From assembly GCF_018131185.1 (NCBI RefSeq), contig NZ_JAFCJE010000011.1:62001-126000 (forward strand): DNA of 64,000 bases, given 5' to 3'. Positions 43,201 through 53,700 of the stretch are shown here, piece by piece (position 1 is the stretch's first letter; every line of letters starts with the position of its first letter). Under the pieces are notes generated by a model. That model worked only from the letters and a program-made list of their open reading frames with translations. It did no database searches and had not been told where the DNA came from. Made by a program: the position numbers and the translations under genes. Source of the DNA: Bradyrhizobium diazoefficiens. Lineage in GTDB: Bacteria > Pseudomonadota > Alphaproteobacteria > Rhizobiales > Xanthobacteraceae.

Positions 43201-46200
43201 AACATGGTCTGGCCGGCACGACCGGCCCAGCCCTGGATGTCATAGAGCGGTGTGTGCTCGTAATCACGGATCGCCGAATTGCGGTCCTGCAGCGCGCGCA
43301 ACCAGTCGCCGATGGAGCTGGCCGGCGGAAGCGTTTCGATCGCGGGCAGTGTGTTGATGAAGAGCCCGAGCATCTGCTGCGATCCGTCGAGACTGGCCGG
43401 ACGACCAGCGACCGTCACTCCGAACGTCACGGTGCTCTGGCCGGTATAGCGCTGAAGCAGCAAGGCCCACACGCCCTGCACGATCGTGTTCAGCGTGATC
43501 CGTTCGCGCCGCGCGAACGCCTTCAGCTCAGCGGTCGCCGTCTCTCCGAGACGCGTGTAGCAGCGCTCGTGACCGGAGGCCTGATGGCGGCGCGCACCGA
43601 AGGCGTCGGCCAGCTGCGTCGGCTGGTCGAAGCCTCTGAGCTGCTCGCGCCAGAAACTTTCCGCAGCTTTCGCATCCTGAGCCAGCAGCCAGGCGATGTA
43701 GTCGCGGTAGCGCGTCGCATTTGCGGCGGGCCTGCCGCCATAATAGCACTCCAGGATTTCTCCGACGAGCCTGGCTGAACTCCAGCCATCCATCAGGATG
43801 TGATGATACGTCCAGATCAGCCGGTACAGATCGTCCTGCAGCCGCAGCAGCCGCACCCGCTGGAGCGGCGGCGTCCTGAGATCGAACTCGGCGGCGCGCT
43901 CGTCCGCAAGGGCGGCCGCGATCCGTTCGTCACCGACGACCTGCCCGCGCCAGTCCTCCTGTTCGAACGGCGTGACGGCATCATGATAGACGACCTGGAG
44001 CGGAGAGCCGGAAAGCTCCCGCCACAAAAAGCCGGTGCGAAGCATCTGATGGCGCTCGCTCACCTCGCGCCATGCTTTGCCGAGACGCTCGGGATCGAGA
44101 CCTCTGATCTCGACGCTGACCTGATTGACGTAGACGCCGCTGCCGGCATCACGCAGGCTGTGAAACAGCATTCCCTGCTGCATCGGCGACAACGGATAGA
44201 CGTCCTCGATGCGGTTCCAGTCCAGGTCGAGGCGCTCAAGCTGCTCGGCGGACATCCCCGCGAGCGAACCGCGCTCGGATGCCGAGGTGTCCTTGCTGGA
44301 GCCGACATCGCGGCCCAACGCAGCCAGCGCCTCGATGGTCTGATGCCGGAACACGTCGCGTGGCTCGATGAGCACGCCTTCGCGCCGCGCCCGGCTCACC
44401 ATCTGCAACGAGGTGATGGAATCCCCGCCGAGCTCGAAGAAATTGTCGGTGACGCCGATGTCGGGCTGGCGCAGCAGGTCGGCCCAGATCGCAGCCAGCG
44501 CAACTTCCTTCGGCGTGCGCGGCGCGACATGCTCGGCTGACGTTACAAGCTGGTCCGGCGCCGGCAGCGCCTTGCGGTCGATCTTGCCGTTCGGCGTCAG
44601 CGGCAGGCGCTCCAGCACCACGACCCGCGCCGGCACCATGTAGTCCGGCAGGGTTGACGACAACGCCGCCTTGAGCGCCGCACCATCCAGGGCTTCGCCG
44701 CTGACATAACCGAGAAGCTGGCGGCCGGCGCCGGCCTCGCGCGCCACCACCACGGCCGCGCGAACGCCAGGCTGGGCCATGAGCCGCGCCTCGATCTCGC
44801 CCAGCTCGATGCGGAAACCGCGGATCTTCACCTGGTGATCGGCGCGGCCGACATAGTCGAGCACACCGTCGGACCGCCACCGCGCCACGTCGCCGGTGCG
44901 GTACAGCCGCGCGCCCGGTGGACCGAACGGATCCGGGATGAAACGCTCCGCCGTCAGCCCGCCGCGCCGCCAATAGCCGCGCGCCAGCCCGGCGCCGCCG
45001 ATATAGAGCTCGCCGGCAACGCCGACCGGCGCAAGGTTGAGATCGCGATCGAGAATGTGCAGCGTGGTGTTGCCGATCGGGCCGCCGAGCAGCGGACGAT
45101 CGTCCGCCGCATCGAGCCGGTGACGGGCCGACCACACCGTGGTCTCGGTCGGACCATACAGGTTCCAGACCTCGCCCGCCTGCCCCACCAGCCGCCGCGC
45201 CAGATCCGGCGGCAGCGCCTCGCCGCCGCACAGCACGCGGCAGCTGGCCGGCAGCGACGGGCCGTCATGATCGAGCAGCATCCGCCAGGTCGATGGCGTT
45301 GCCTGGATCATGGAAACGCCGTGCCGCTCCACGATCGCCTTGAGCCTGGTCGGATCATGCGCCGCCGCACGATCGGCCAGCACCACGCAGGCGCCGATCG
45401 TCAGCGGCAGCCACAGCTCCAGCACCGCGATGTCGAAGGACAGCGAGGTCAAGCCGAGCACGCGGTCGGCAGCCGTCATGCCGGGCTGTTCCGCCATGGT
45501 CGCCAAGAAATTAGTCACGGCGTCGTGGCGGACCATCACGCCCTTGGGCAGGCCGGTCGAGCCCGAGGTGTAGATCACATAGGCAAGGCTCTCGCCGTGA
45601 ACGGCGACATCGAGATTGCCGGCATCGCCGCCCTCGCCGTCCTGCCCGTCGAGCAGCCAGGCCTCGGCTCCGGTCTCCGCCAGCACGGCGGCGAACTGAC
45701 CTTGCAAGTCCTGCTGCGTCAGCACCAGCGCCGCGCCGCTGTCGCGCAGCATGTGCGCCAGCCGCTCCGGCGGGTAATCCGGATCGATCGGCAGATAGGC
45801 CCCGCCCGCCTTCAGCACGGCCAACAGCGCGACCAGCATCCCGGCACCGCGGTCGAGCGCCAGCCCGACCACGCCGTCGGCCCCGACGCCGCGGTCGCGC
45901 AATCGCCGCGCCAACCGGTTGGCACGCGCGTTCAGTGCGGCGTAACTCAGCTCCGTCTCGCCGGACACCAGCGCGATCGCTTCCGGCGACCTCCGCACCT
46001 GCGCCTCGAACTGCGCGACAAACGACCCGACTCCCGGATATTGCGCCCGCGTCAGATTCCACGCCTCCAGCAAAAGCTGTCGTTCCTCGGGAGGCAGAAT
46101 GTCGAGTTGTCGGACCGGCGTGCGCGGCGCATGTTCCAGCACCTCCGCCAATTGATCGAGTGCCTGCTGCATCAAGGCGCAGATGCGATCGGCCGAATGC

Positions 46201-49200
46201 GGACGGATGATCTGAGCGGTTAAGCCAAGCGTCTGGCCGTAATCCTCGACAGCCAGCATCAAGGGATAATTGGTGCGCTCTTCGCCTCCGATCCATTCGA
46301 TGCCGGAGCCGTCCTTGTCGGTCAACTCGGCTCGCGGCACATTGTGTCGATAGTTCAGGATGGCGCTGAACAGAGGCGCCGGCGCCGCGACGCCACTGCA
46401 TCGTTGCGCAAGCGCCAGCGAAGCGTGCTCATGCGCCATCAGCTTGGTCAGCCGATGATGTGCATCGCGAACACTGTCCTCGATCGCGGTGTCATCGAGA
46501 TCGAGGCGCAGCGGCAAGGTGTTGATGAACAGGCCCATGGTGCGATCGCCGCCGGCGCCAGCCCGCATGCGGCCGAACAGAACGGTCCCGAACACGACAC
46601 GATCGCGCCCGCTGGTTCGCACCACCACCTGTCCCCAGGCGAGATGGCAAAGGCCGGCGAGGCTGACGCCGAGCCGCCGCGCCTGAGCACGAAGCCTTGC
46701 ACTCAAGATTTCGGGCAAGATCCGCCGCGCTTCCACAACGCCGCCGCCGTCGCCGTGCACCCGGTCCAGTCCGAACGGCGTGGTCGGTTCATCGATGTCG
46801 GCGAGCATGCTGCGGAAGAAGCGCTCATGATCCGCCGTCGCCGCCGATCCGCGCGCCTGCGCCACCAGATTTCGGAACGGATATGGCGGCGGCAGTTCGT
46901 GATTTCGCCCGGACAAGATCTTCCCGACCTCATCGTGCATCACCTCCAGCGTGGAGTGGTCACCGATCAAGTGGTGCAACAGGACGAGAAGCAGCCAGCG
47001 CTCTCCACGAGCATCAGCCGCGACGGCAAATCGCAGCAGCGGCGGCTGTCCGAGATCGATCCGATGGTAACGCGGATCGAATCGTCGCCTGAGCTGCTCG
47101 TCAGCGTCGCTTTCGCCGTCCAGCACGACCTCGCTGACGACCAGGGGCGCACTCCTCCAAACCACCTGCGCCGGCGTGGACAAGCCGTTCCACACGATGG
47201 ACGTTCGCAGAATGTCGTGGCGGTCCACCACCTGCCGGACCGCATCGAGATAGCGGTCGAGCAGATCGCGGCTGGCAAATGCCATCCGGCCGACCAGCAG
47301 GTAAGGATCACCGTCCTTCGACAACAGGTGATGGAAGAGGATGCCATCCTGAAGCGGCGACAGTCCGTAAATGTCCTGGATGTTGGCGGCGCCGCCGGGA
47401 ACGCCGGCCACGATGCCGTCGATGTCAGATTGCGTCAAAGCGACCAGCGGCAAAAGTTCGGGCGTGATTGCCGTCGTCTGCGGCAAGATCCGGTTCACGG
47501 GAACGTCGGCTTCTCCGCCATCATCGAGGCCGGCCGCAAAATCGGCCAGCACCGGCTTTGCGAACAGCATGCGCGCGTCCGCGCTGAGTGCATGCCGTTG
47601 CAGCCTTTCCAGCATGCGGACTGCGAGCAACGAGTGGCCACCGAGCTCGAAGAAGTGGTCGCTGCGCCCAATCCGATCGACGCCCAAAAGCTCGGCCCAG
47701 ACCTGCGCGACGATCTGCTCAACCTCGCCTCGCGGCGGCTCGAAACCGCGCCGAGCAAACGCATCATCCTCCGGCGCCGGCAACGCCTTGCGATCGATCT
47801 TGCCGTTCGGCGTGAGCGGCAATGCATCGAGGCGCACGAAGGCCGACGGCACCATGTAGTCCGGCAGGCACGTACGCAGGTGATTGCGCATCGCGCCGGC
47901 AAATTCATTGGCATCGAGCCCCGCGCCATTGCCACGGCGTACGGCGACATAGGCGACCAGCCGCGCGTCACCACCGTGATCCCGTTGCACCAGCACGACG
48001 GAATCGGTCACGTCGGTATGCTCGTTGAGCCGGAACGTGATCTCGTCGAGCTCGATGCGGAAACCACGAATCTTGACCTGGTGGTCGTTGCGGCCCAGAA
48101 ACGCGATATTGCCGTCTGGCAGATAACGCCCGAGATCGCCGGTGCCATACATGCGCGCATCCGCATCGCCGCAGAAGGGATCGCGCACGAAGCGCTCCGC
48201 CGTCAGATCGGCGTGATTGAGATAACCGCGCGCAACGCCAACGCCGCCGATGTAGATCTCACCCGCCGCACCGATCGGAACGGGCGCACCAAATCGATCC
48301 AGAAGATAGATCCGCGCATTCGGCAGCGGACGACCGATCGGAGCAGCGCCGCTGTCAAAGCCCTGATGCCGCAACCAGCTCGTCGCGCAGACCGTTGCTT
48401 CCGTCGGACCATAACAGTTGAAGACGGCGATGCCAGCAGGCAAATCCTTGACTAGCTCGGCCCTCGGTAGTTCGCCGGCCAGGACAAGGACCCGCAGAGA
48501 GGCAAGGCGATCGAGATCGGTCCGCCCGTGCAGCATGGCCGGTGGCAGGGTCGCATGCGTGATCGCCTTGTTCGCGAGGAAGCCGAGCAACTCCGAAACG
48601 TCCTGATGCTCTCGCGGGCCGGCCAGGAACAGCGCGGCACCCGAGCACAGCGCCATGACGATTTCCCAAATGCTGGCATCGAAGCTGAATGAGGCAAACT
48701 GCACGACGCGGCTGTGCGAATTGAGCTCGAACAGCGCCCGCTGCGCCAGTGCCAAATTCACCAGGCCACGGTGCTCGACCATCACCCCCTTGGGCCGGCC
48801 GGTCGAACCGGACGTGTAGATGATGTAAGCGAGGTTTCGCGAGGTTAGCCCTGTGACGAGATCCCCAAGGCCCGACGTCGCCTGCGGTGTGACGGTCGAT
48901 ACGTCCGCTTCGGGGTCGATGATCTCGCAAGCCCTATCCGGGAATATCGCGCTTCCCGCTTCGTCGGCGATCAGCACGCGCGGCCTGGCATCCTCGACAA
49001 TCTGACGCAGTCGCGCCGCCGGATAAGCGGGATCGAGCGGCAGATACGCACCGCCCGCCTTCAGCACGGCCAGCAGGCTCACGACCATGGCGATACCACG
49101 CGGCAAGCAGATCGCGACCGGCTGGTCCGGCACCACACCCAAAACCATCAAGCGCCGCGCAAGCCGGTCGGCGCGGGCATCGAGTTCGCGATAGCTTAGG

Positions 49201-50789
49201 CGAACGTCATCGTAGGCCAGCACAACGGCGGCCGGCGTCCTTCTCACCTGCTCCGCAAATAGTTCGTGGATGCAGCTTTCGGCGGGAAACGGTGTGGCGG
49301 TCTCATTCCACGTGTCGAGAACGCGCCTGGACTCCTCGGCGCCAACAACGTCGATTCGATCGACTATCTGGTCCGCATCGGCAACCATGGCCCGGAGCAA
49401 GGTCAATAGATAGTCCCGATGGCGCCTGATCGTCGCCTCGTCGAAAAGCGCCGTCGCATAGTTGAGGGAGCCGACGATACGTCCGTCCATCTCGCCGAGA
49501 CCAAGCTCGAGATCGAACCTGACCTGCTGGAGCGGGATATCGACGGGCTCGGCCTTGAGGCCCGGCAACTCGAGAGCACCCGTTTCGTTGCTCTGCCAGC
49601 CGAACGCGACTTGAAACACCGGCGTGTGCCCCAGCCCTCGCAGCGGCTGGGTGATCTCGACGACCTGCTCGAACGGCAGATCCTGATGATCCTGCGCGGC
49701 GAGCGCCGCGGTGCGCACGCGGCGGAGCAGTTCGGCGACGTTGGGCTCCGCCGAGAGATCGATGCGGACAGCGAGCATATTGACGAAGAACCCGATCAGG
49801 CCCTCGATCTCGGGCCTGTTTCGGTTGGCCGTCGGGGTGCCGATCACGATATCCGTCTGCCCCGAGAGCCTGGACAGCACCGCCGCCCAGGCCGCCAGCA
49901 CGATCATGAACGAACTGGCGTGGTGCGACTGACCCAGCCGCCGGATGCCGGATGCCAACTCCGCATCGATCTCGATCGGCAAGGACGCGCCGGCGAGCGA
50001 CCTGACCGCCCCACGCGGCCGGTCCATCGGCAACTCGAGCACGGCCGGCGCATCCGCGAGTGCCTTTCGCCAATACTCGACCTGCCGCTGCAATCGCTCT
50101 CCCGACAGCCATTGTCGCTGCCAGGCGGCGTAGTCCGGATACTGGATGGCCAATGGCCGCAATGGATCGTCCTTGCCTGCGACGAAAGCCCGGTAGAGCG
50201 CACCGAGCTCTCGCACGAGCACGCCGATCGACCAGCCGTCGGAGACGATGTGATGCTGGGTGAGCAGGAAGAGATGGTCCCGTTCCTCCGTCCGGATCAG
50301 TCGGCTACGGATCAATGGTCCCGTGGCAAGATCGAACGGCGTTGCAGCCTCCACGCGGCAAAGGCGCGCGAGTTCCTCCTCACGGTCGTCACGGCCGCGT
50401 AGGTCGTGTTCGAGCAGGGGAACGCGTTCGTGCGCGGGCAGCAGCATCACGCGCGGCTGTTCGTCGACCACGCGAAAGACGCTGCGTAGCGCTTCGTGGC
50501 GCGCGAACAAGCGATCGACGCTTCGACGCAACGCTTCGACATCGATCTGGCCCGAAAGCCGCAATGCACCGCGAATATGATAGCCGGAATTGGCACCATC
50601 GAGTTGCGCCAGCAGCCAAAGCCGCTGCTGCGCAAAGGACATCTCCAGTGATCCGTCGCGCGGCGCCACGGGGATCGCGCCGCTCTTCTCGGCATTTCGG
50701 CCGCGGTCCCTGGCCAGCGCGACGAGTTTTCTCATCTGCGCGGGATCAAGGTCTCGCAAGCTCGGCTTTGCCGTGTCTGCCATGCTCAC
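40206..50789 (-). CDS. Non-ribosomal peptide synthetase 2: C-A-PCP-C-A-PCP-C-A-PCP-TE
   Basis: A 3527-residue NRPS with three modules and a terminal thioesterase. C1 ~45-475 (HHIVSDGWS), A1 ~500-990, PCP1 ~1010-1085 (FFELGGHSLL); C2 ~1130-1555 (variant HHLIGDHST), A2 ~1580-2065, PCP2 ~2080-2150 (FFELGGDSI); C3 ~2185-2615 (YPLSPMQQGMLFH, HHILMDGWS), A3 ~2635-3130, PCP3 ~3145-3215 (FFELGGNSI); TE ~3240-3510 (GWSLGG; His in GDNHFTIL). Hand-aligned specificity codes: A1 DAWTVACVCK (Phe-like), A2 DILQLGLVWK (glycine code), A3 DGEGSGGVTK with a HERW signature (Orn-like basic residue). It starts with GTG 50789 in a GTGA overlap with NRPS 1; ATG 50783 is an alternative. It should finish and release the siderophore peptide. 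Confidence 0.92.
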   Translation of the reverse strand: MSMADTAKPSLRDLDPAQMRKLVALARDRGRNAEKSGAIPVAPRDGSLEMSFAQQRLWLLAQLDGANSGYHIRGALRLSGQIDVEALRRSVDRLFARHEALRSVFRVVDEQPRVMLLPAHERVPLLEHDLRGRDDREEELARLCRVEAATPFDLATGPLIRSRLIRTEERDHLFLLTQHHIVSDGWSIGVLVRELGALYRAFVAGKDDPLRPLAIQYPDYAAWQRQWLSGERLQRQVEYWRKALADAPAVLELPMDRPRGAVRSLAGASLPIEIDAELASGIRRLGQSHHASSFMIVLAAWAAVLSRLSGQTDIVIGTPTANRNRPEIEGLIGFFVNMLAVRIDLSAEPNVAELLRRVRTAALAAQDHQDLPFEQVVEITQPLRGLGHTPVFQVAFGWQSNETGALELPGLKAEPVDIPLQQVRFDLELGLGEMDGRIVGSLNYATALFDEATIRRHRDYLLTLLRAMVADADQIVDRIDVVGAEESRRVLDTWNETATPFPAESCIHELFAEQVRRTPAAVVLAYDDVRLSYRELDARADRLARRLMVLGVVPDQPVAICLPRGIAMVVSLLAVLKAGGAYLPLDPAYPAARLRQIVEDARPRVLIADEAGSAIFPDRACEIIDPEADVSTVTPQATSGLGDLVTGLTSRNLAYIIYTSGSTGRPKGVMVEHRGLVNLALAQRALFELNSHSRVVQFASFSFDASIWEIVMALCSGAALFLAGPREHQDVSELLGFLANKAITHATLPPAMLHGRTDLDRLASLRVLVLAGELPRAELVKDLPAGIAVFNCYGPTEATVCATSWLRHQGFDSGAAPIGRPLPNARIYLLDRFGAPVPIGAAGEIYIGGVGVARGYLNHADLTAERFVRDPFCGDADARMYGTGDLGRYLPDGNIAFLGRNDHQVKIRGFRIELDEITFRLNEHTDVTDSVVLVQRDHGGDARLVAYVAVRRGNGAGLDANEFAGAMRNHLRTCLPDYMVPSAFVRLDALPLTPNGKIDRKALPAPEDDAFARRGFEPPRGEVEQIVAQVWAELLGVDRIGRSDHFFELGGHSLLAVRMLERLQRHALSADARMLFAKPVLADFAAGLDDGGEADVPVNRILPQTTAITPELLPLVALTQSDIDGIVAGVPGGAANIQDIYGLSPLQDGILFHHLLSKDGDPYLLVGRMAFASRDLLDRYLDAVRQVVDRHDILRTSIVWNGLSTPAQVVWRSAPLVVSEVVLDGESDADEQLRRRFDPRYHRIDLGQPPLLRFAVAADARGERWLLLVLLHHLIGDHSTLEVMHDEVGKILSGRNHELPPPYPFRNLVAQARGSAATADHERFFRSMLADIDEPTTPFGLDRVHGDGGGVVEARRILPEILSARLRAQARRLGVSLAGLCHLAWGQVVVRTSGRDRVVFGTVLFGRMRAGAGGDRTMGLFINTLPLRLDLDDTAIEDSVRDAHHRLTKLMAHEHASLALAQRCSGVAAPAPLFSAILNYRHNVPRAELTDKDGSGIEWIGGEERTNYPLMLAVEDYGQTLGLTAQIIRPHSADRICALMQQALDQLAEVLEHAPRTPVRQLDILPPEERQLLLEAWNLTRAQYPGVGSFVAQFEAQVRRSPEAIALVSGETELSYAALNARANRLARRLRDRGVGADGVVGLALDRGAGMLVALLAVLKAGGAYLPIDPDYPPERLAHMLRDSGAALVLTQQDLQGQFAAVLAETGAEAWLLDGQDGEGGDAGNLDVAVHGESLAYVIYTSGSTGLPKGVMVRHDAVTNFLATMAEQPGMTAADRVLGLTSLSFDIAVLELWLPLTIGACVVLADRAAAHDPTRLKAIVERHGVSMIQATPSTWRMLLDHDGPSLPASCRVLCGGEALPPDLARRLVGQAGEVWNLYGPTETTVWSARHRLDAADDRPLLGGPIGNTTLHILDRDLNLAPVGVAGELYIGGAGLARGYWRRGGLTAERFIPDPFGPPGARLYRTGDVARWRSDGVLDYVGRADHQVKIRGFRIELGEIEARLMAQPGVRAAVVVAREAGAGRQLLGYVSGEALDGAALKAALSSTLPDYMVPARVVVLERLPLTPNGKIDRKALPAPDQLVTSAEHVAPRTPKEVALAAIWADLLRQPDIGVTDNFFELGGDSITSLQMVSRARREGVLIEPRDVFRHQTIEALAALGRDVGSSKDTSASERGSLAGMSAEQLERLDLDWNRIEDVYPLSPMQQGMLFHSLRDAGSGVYVNQVSVEIRGLDPERLGKAWREVSERHQMLRTGFLWRELSGSPLQVVYHDAVTPFEQEDWRGQVVGDERIAAALADERAAEFDLRTPPLQRVRLLRLQDDLYRLIWTYHHILMDGWSSARLVGEILECYYGGRPAANATRYRDYIAWLLAQDAKAAESFWREQLRGFDQPTQLADAFGARRHQASGHERCYTRLGETATAELKAFARRERITLNTIVQGVWALLLQRYTGQSTVTFGVTVAGRPASLDGSQQMLGLFINTLPAIETLPPASSIGDWLRALQDRNSAIRDYEHTPLYDIQGWAGRAGQTMFDSIIVFENYPIERSMHRGAGALQFSGLKNVDVTNYPMDLSVLVEDTLQVEYTYMPSHFTTEQAAQIKTQFEHLLAALTRDATALLGSIDPVTQLDVAPADLCNRHATSSAPLPMVHEAISNHAQRHPDRTALTIGSTVLSFGKIEHKANRLAHYLIARGLKPEQRVGVVVERTAVTMIALLAVLKAGGAYIPLDPELPPERHAFVMRDAAIAFLLTGRLETEDSPDGIERIALSTFDFDAGPDHPPQPELHPENLAYLIYTSGSTGTPKGVAVAHGPLAMHCHVTGGLYEIDESSCELHFLSLAFDGAHERWLTVLSHGARLLMRDAELWTPEQTVENLHAHRVSHIGLPPAYLQQVAECVERSGNPPPVKLYSFGGEAMPKAGFDKVKRFLQPRILINGYGPTETVVTPLVWKVDGAGECDTPYAPIGVPVGDRRAYILDGGLDIVPAGVAGELYLGGVGLARGYHGKAGMTAERFVPDPFSAVSGARLYRTGDLARWRDDGTVEYLGRSDDQVKVNGFRIELGEIQTSLLRHEAVAQAAVVAAPAAAGNQLVAYVAPKVAHNAAAGAAEALVERLSGFLKQILPAYMVPARIMVLKQLPTLSSGKVDRRALPAPDASMRSFVAPQGRAEIAMARLWSDILDVPQVGATDNFFELGGNSILCLKVVARLRQDKTFGIEIKLRDLLQKPTIRALLADGGAAASAAPSALLPLNATVRTANPVFCVHGGFGTVFDYGPLARRLEGRRQVIGLQSRMLVDPSWSDSSLEAMAVDYAAETRRIQPRGPYSLVGWSLGGLLASLVAAELERGGERVDRLALVDSFVPRQPDGSSRQEAIAHWADDLAGLLSAVLPNAAASHINGPVDAAKRAGLPEMPESIRDVVAAVMEQGMSVRADEALLGADDVSAAFAVGRHLNRLAQNATLPQSLEVAPLCWWTSARLAQRDRLELQLPKAIDRGVAGDNHFTILKHAGLLDEICSLLAPAAASRVVQDTIPEPAE

Positions 50790-53700
50790 TGTTCCGCTCC
50801 GACCAGTTCCCGGAGCTCTTCGGCGTCGAACTCCTGCTCGATCAGCCTGATCGACACGACGCGTGAAAATGACGCGAGATCGGGATGAGCGAACAGATCA
50901 GAGACCGCGATCGACACGCCGATGTCCTGCGACACGCGGCTGAGCACCCGCACCGCAAGCAGGGAATGTCCGCCGAGCTCGAAGAAGTGATCGTTGCGCC
51001 CGACCCGGTCGACATCGAGCAGCTCCCCCCAAATTTTGGCGAGTGCGAGCTCGATCTCATCCTCGGGCGCTTCATAGGAGCGGCGCGTCAACGCATCCTC
51101 GCCCGGCGCCGGCAGTGCCCGCCTATCGATCTTCCCATTGGGAGTGAGCGGCAACTGCTCCAGCACCGTCACGGCGGCCGGCACCATGTGGTCGGGCAGA
51201 ATGGCGGATAGCGCGTCGCGCAAGGCGCGGCCGTCGAGCGATGGATCACCACTCGCATAGGCGAGCAATTGGCGCCCGGTCCTGCCCTCGCCCGCCACCA
51301 CGACCGCCGCACGCACGCCACGCTGCTCAAGCAGTCGCGCCTCGATCTCTCCGAGCTCGATGCGGAAGCCGCGGATCTTCACCTGCTGATCGGCTCGGCC
51401 GATATATTCGATCACGCCGTCATCGCGCCAGCGCACGAGATCGCCGGTGCGGTAGAAGCGCGCACCGCTGTCGCTGAACGGATCGGGGACGAACCGCTCC
51501 GCAGTCAACGCACGCCGGTTCAGATAGCCGCGGGCTTGGCCAACGCCGCCGATGAACAGTTCGCCGGTGACGCCGACGGGAACGATGTTGAGGTCGGAAT
51601 CCAGGATGTGCGCGGACCTGGCACCGACAGGACGTCCGATTGGCGCGGGCTCGTGAGACGTCAGCGCGGCATCATCAACGATCCACGCCGTCGGCGCGAT
51701 CACCGTCTCGGTCGGGCCGTAAGCGTTGACCAGAAGTTCGACATCGGCAGACGCGCGAAATGCCTTGATGCCGCTATCCGACCAGGCTTCGCCGCCGACG
51801 ATGCATGCCCTGATCGCCAGCCTCCGACCGGTTTGCCGCAACGCCGCGCTCAATTGATCCGCATAGGCCGGCGGCAGAAAGATCGAGGTCACCGAATTGC
51901 GGGCGATCTCGCTGACGAGGTCGTCGACCAAGAGGCCGGGCTTCGAAGGTAGGACCAGCGAGCCGCCGGTCATCAGCGGCACGAGCCATCGCTCATGGGC
52001 AATATCGAAATTGAACGATGCCGTTTGGAACTCGCGATCGCGCGAGGTCATGCGGTACAGCCGGCCGATCGCTTCGCAATGCATGGCGAGCGGCCCGCGC
52101 GCAACGGCGACACCCTTCGGCATCCCCGTCGATCCCGACGTGTAGATGACGTAGGCAAGGCTATCCGGATGGATTTCGACGTCGAGATTCCCACCGTCGT
52201 CACCGGCGGACGGCATCAGCTCGTCGATACAGAGCCCTTCGACCCTGGCTTCGCGCAGCACAGGTGCGAGCCGCTCGAGCAACGCGCTTTGCGTCAGGAC
52301 AAGCGCCGCGCCGCTGTCGCACAACATGTGGCCGAGCCGCTCAGTCGAATAATCCGGATCGAGCGGCAAATAAGCGCCACCGGCCTTCAGGACCGCGAGC
52401 AGCGCGATGATCATGTCCGGACTTCGGCTCAAGGCAGTGCCGACCAGCCGGTCGGGGGCCAAATTCCAGAGCCGAAGCCGCCGCGCAAGCGCGTTAGCAC
52501 GCGTGTTCAACTCGCCATAGGAGATGCGCTGGTCGCCCCATAGGACGGCAACGGCGGACGGCGCCTGCGCGGCCTGCGCTTCGAAATGCGCCACGACGTC
52601 GGCACAGGGTGATGCCGAGTTCAGCTGCGCTGCGCCGCTCCATTCGAGAGTTCGTCGCGCGTCCTGCTCAACTGCCGCAGAGAGATCACCGAGCGCACAC
52701 TCCGCGTTTGCCGTGATCTGTTGCAGCAGACCGTGCAGAACGTCGCGAACGCGCAGGATGGCAGCCTCGTCAAACCGGCACCGGTCATAATTGAACTCGA
52801 TGTTCAGCCCGTCACTTGCGGCAAACACCGCGACCGCTAGCGCGTAGTTCGTCGGCGTCACATGTACCACGCGGCCGATCCGAGGACGGCCCTCCCCGCC
52901 CCGGTGCAATCCCTCGTCGATCGGATAGTTCTCGAACACCAGGATGTTGTCGAACAGCGGCTGGCCGGCTTGGCCTGCGAGCCGCTGAATTTCGTAGAGC
53001 GGCGTCCAGCCGTGCTCGCGCAGGGCCAGGTTCTGGTCCTGCAGCCGGCGCAGCCAGTCGCCGACGATGGACTGCGGGTTCGGCGCATCGATGATGGGAA
53101 GCGTGTTGATGAAGAGGCCCACCATCTCCTCCGAACCGGGCAAGTCGGCCGGACGGCCCGATATGGTCACGCCGAATGAGACCGCGGACTGGCCTGAATG
53201 CCTGCGCAGCAATTGTGCCCAGGCGCCCTGTATGACCGTGTTGAGCGTCACCCGCTCGCGCCTGGCAAACGACTTCAGGCGCTCGGTCAGCCGCGCATCC
53301 ACCGCAAACCCGATATTGGCATGCCCCTCGGCCCCGGAGGTCCTGCTGGACACCAACGCATTCGCGAGCAATGTCGGCGTTTCGAGTGCTGCCAGCACCT
53401 CGCGCCAGAACCTGTCAGCGCTTTCGCTATCGCGGCTCATCTGCCACGCAATGTAGTCACGATAGCTGCCCTGTATGGCCGGCAGCGTGTCGCCGCTCAC
53501 GTGCTGCAAGACCTCCGCGATCAGCCGGGCCGAGCTCCAGCCATCGACGAAGATGTGATGATGGGTCCAGATCAACCAATGACGATTGTCGTCGAGAAGG
53601 ATCAGGCGAACGCGCTGGAGAGGCGGTTGCGAAACGTCAAAGCCCTTCTCGCGGTCGCGCCGGGATATCTCGGCCAGCGCGGATTCCAGATCCCCACACG

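Noticed and set aside
44300..44460. Missing epimerase in NRPS 2 module 2 as a broken gene
   Set aside because: The protein is continuous with intact motifs on both sides, and the glycine code of the module explains why no epimerase is needed.
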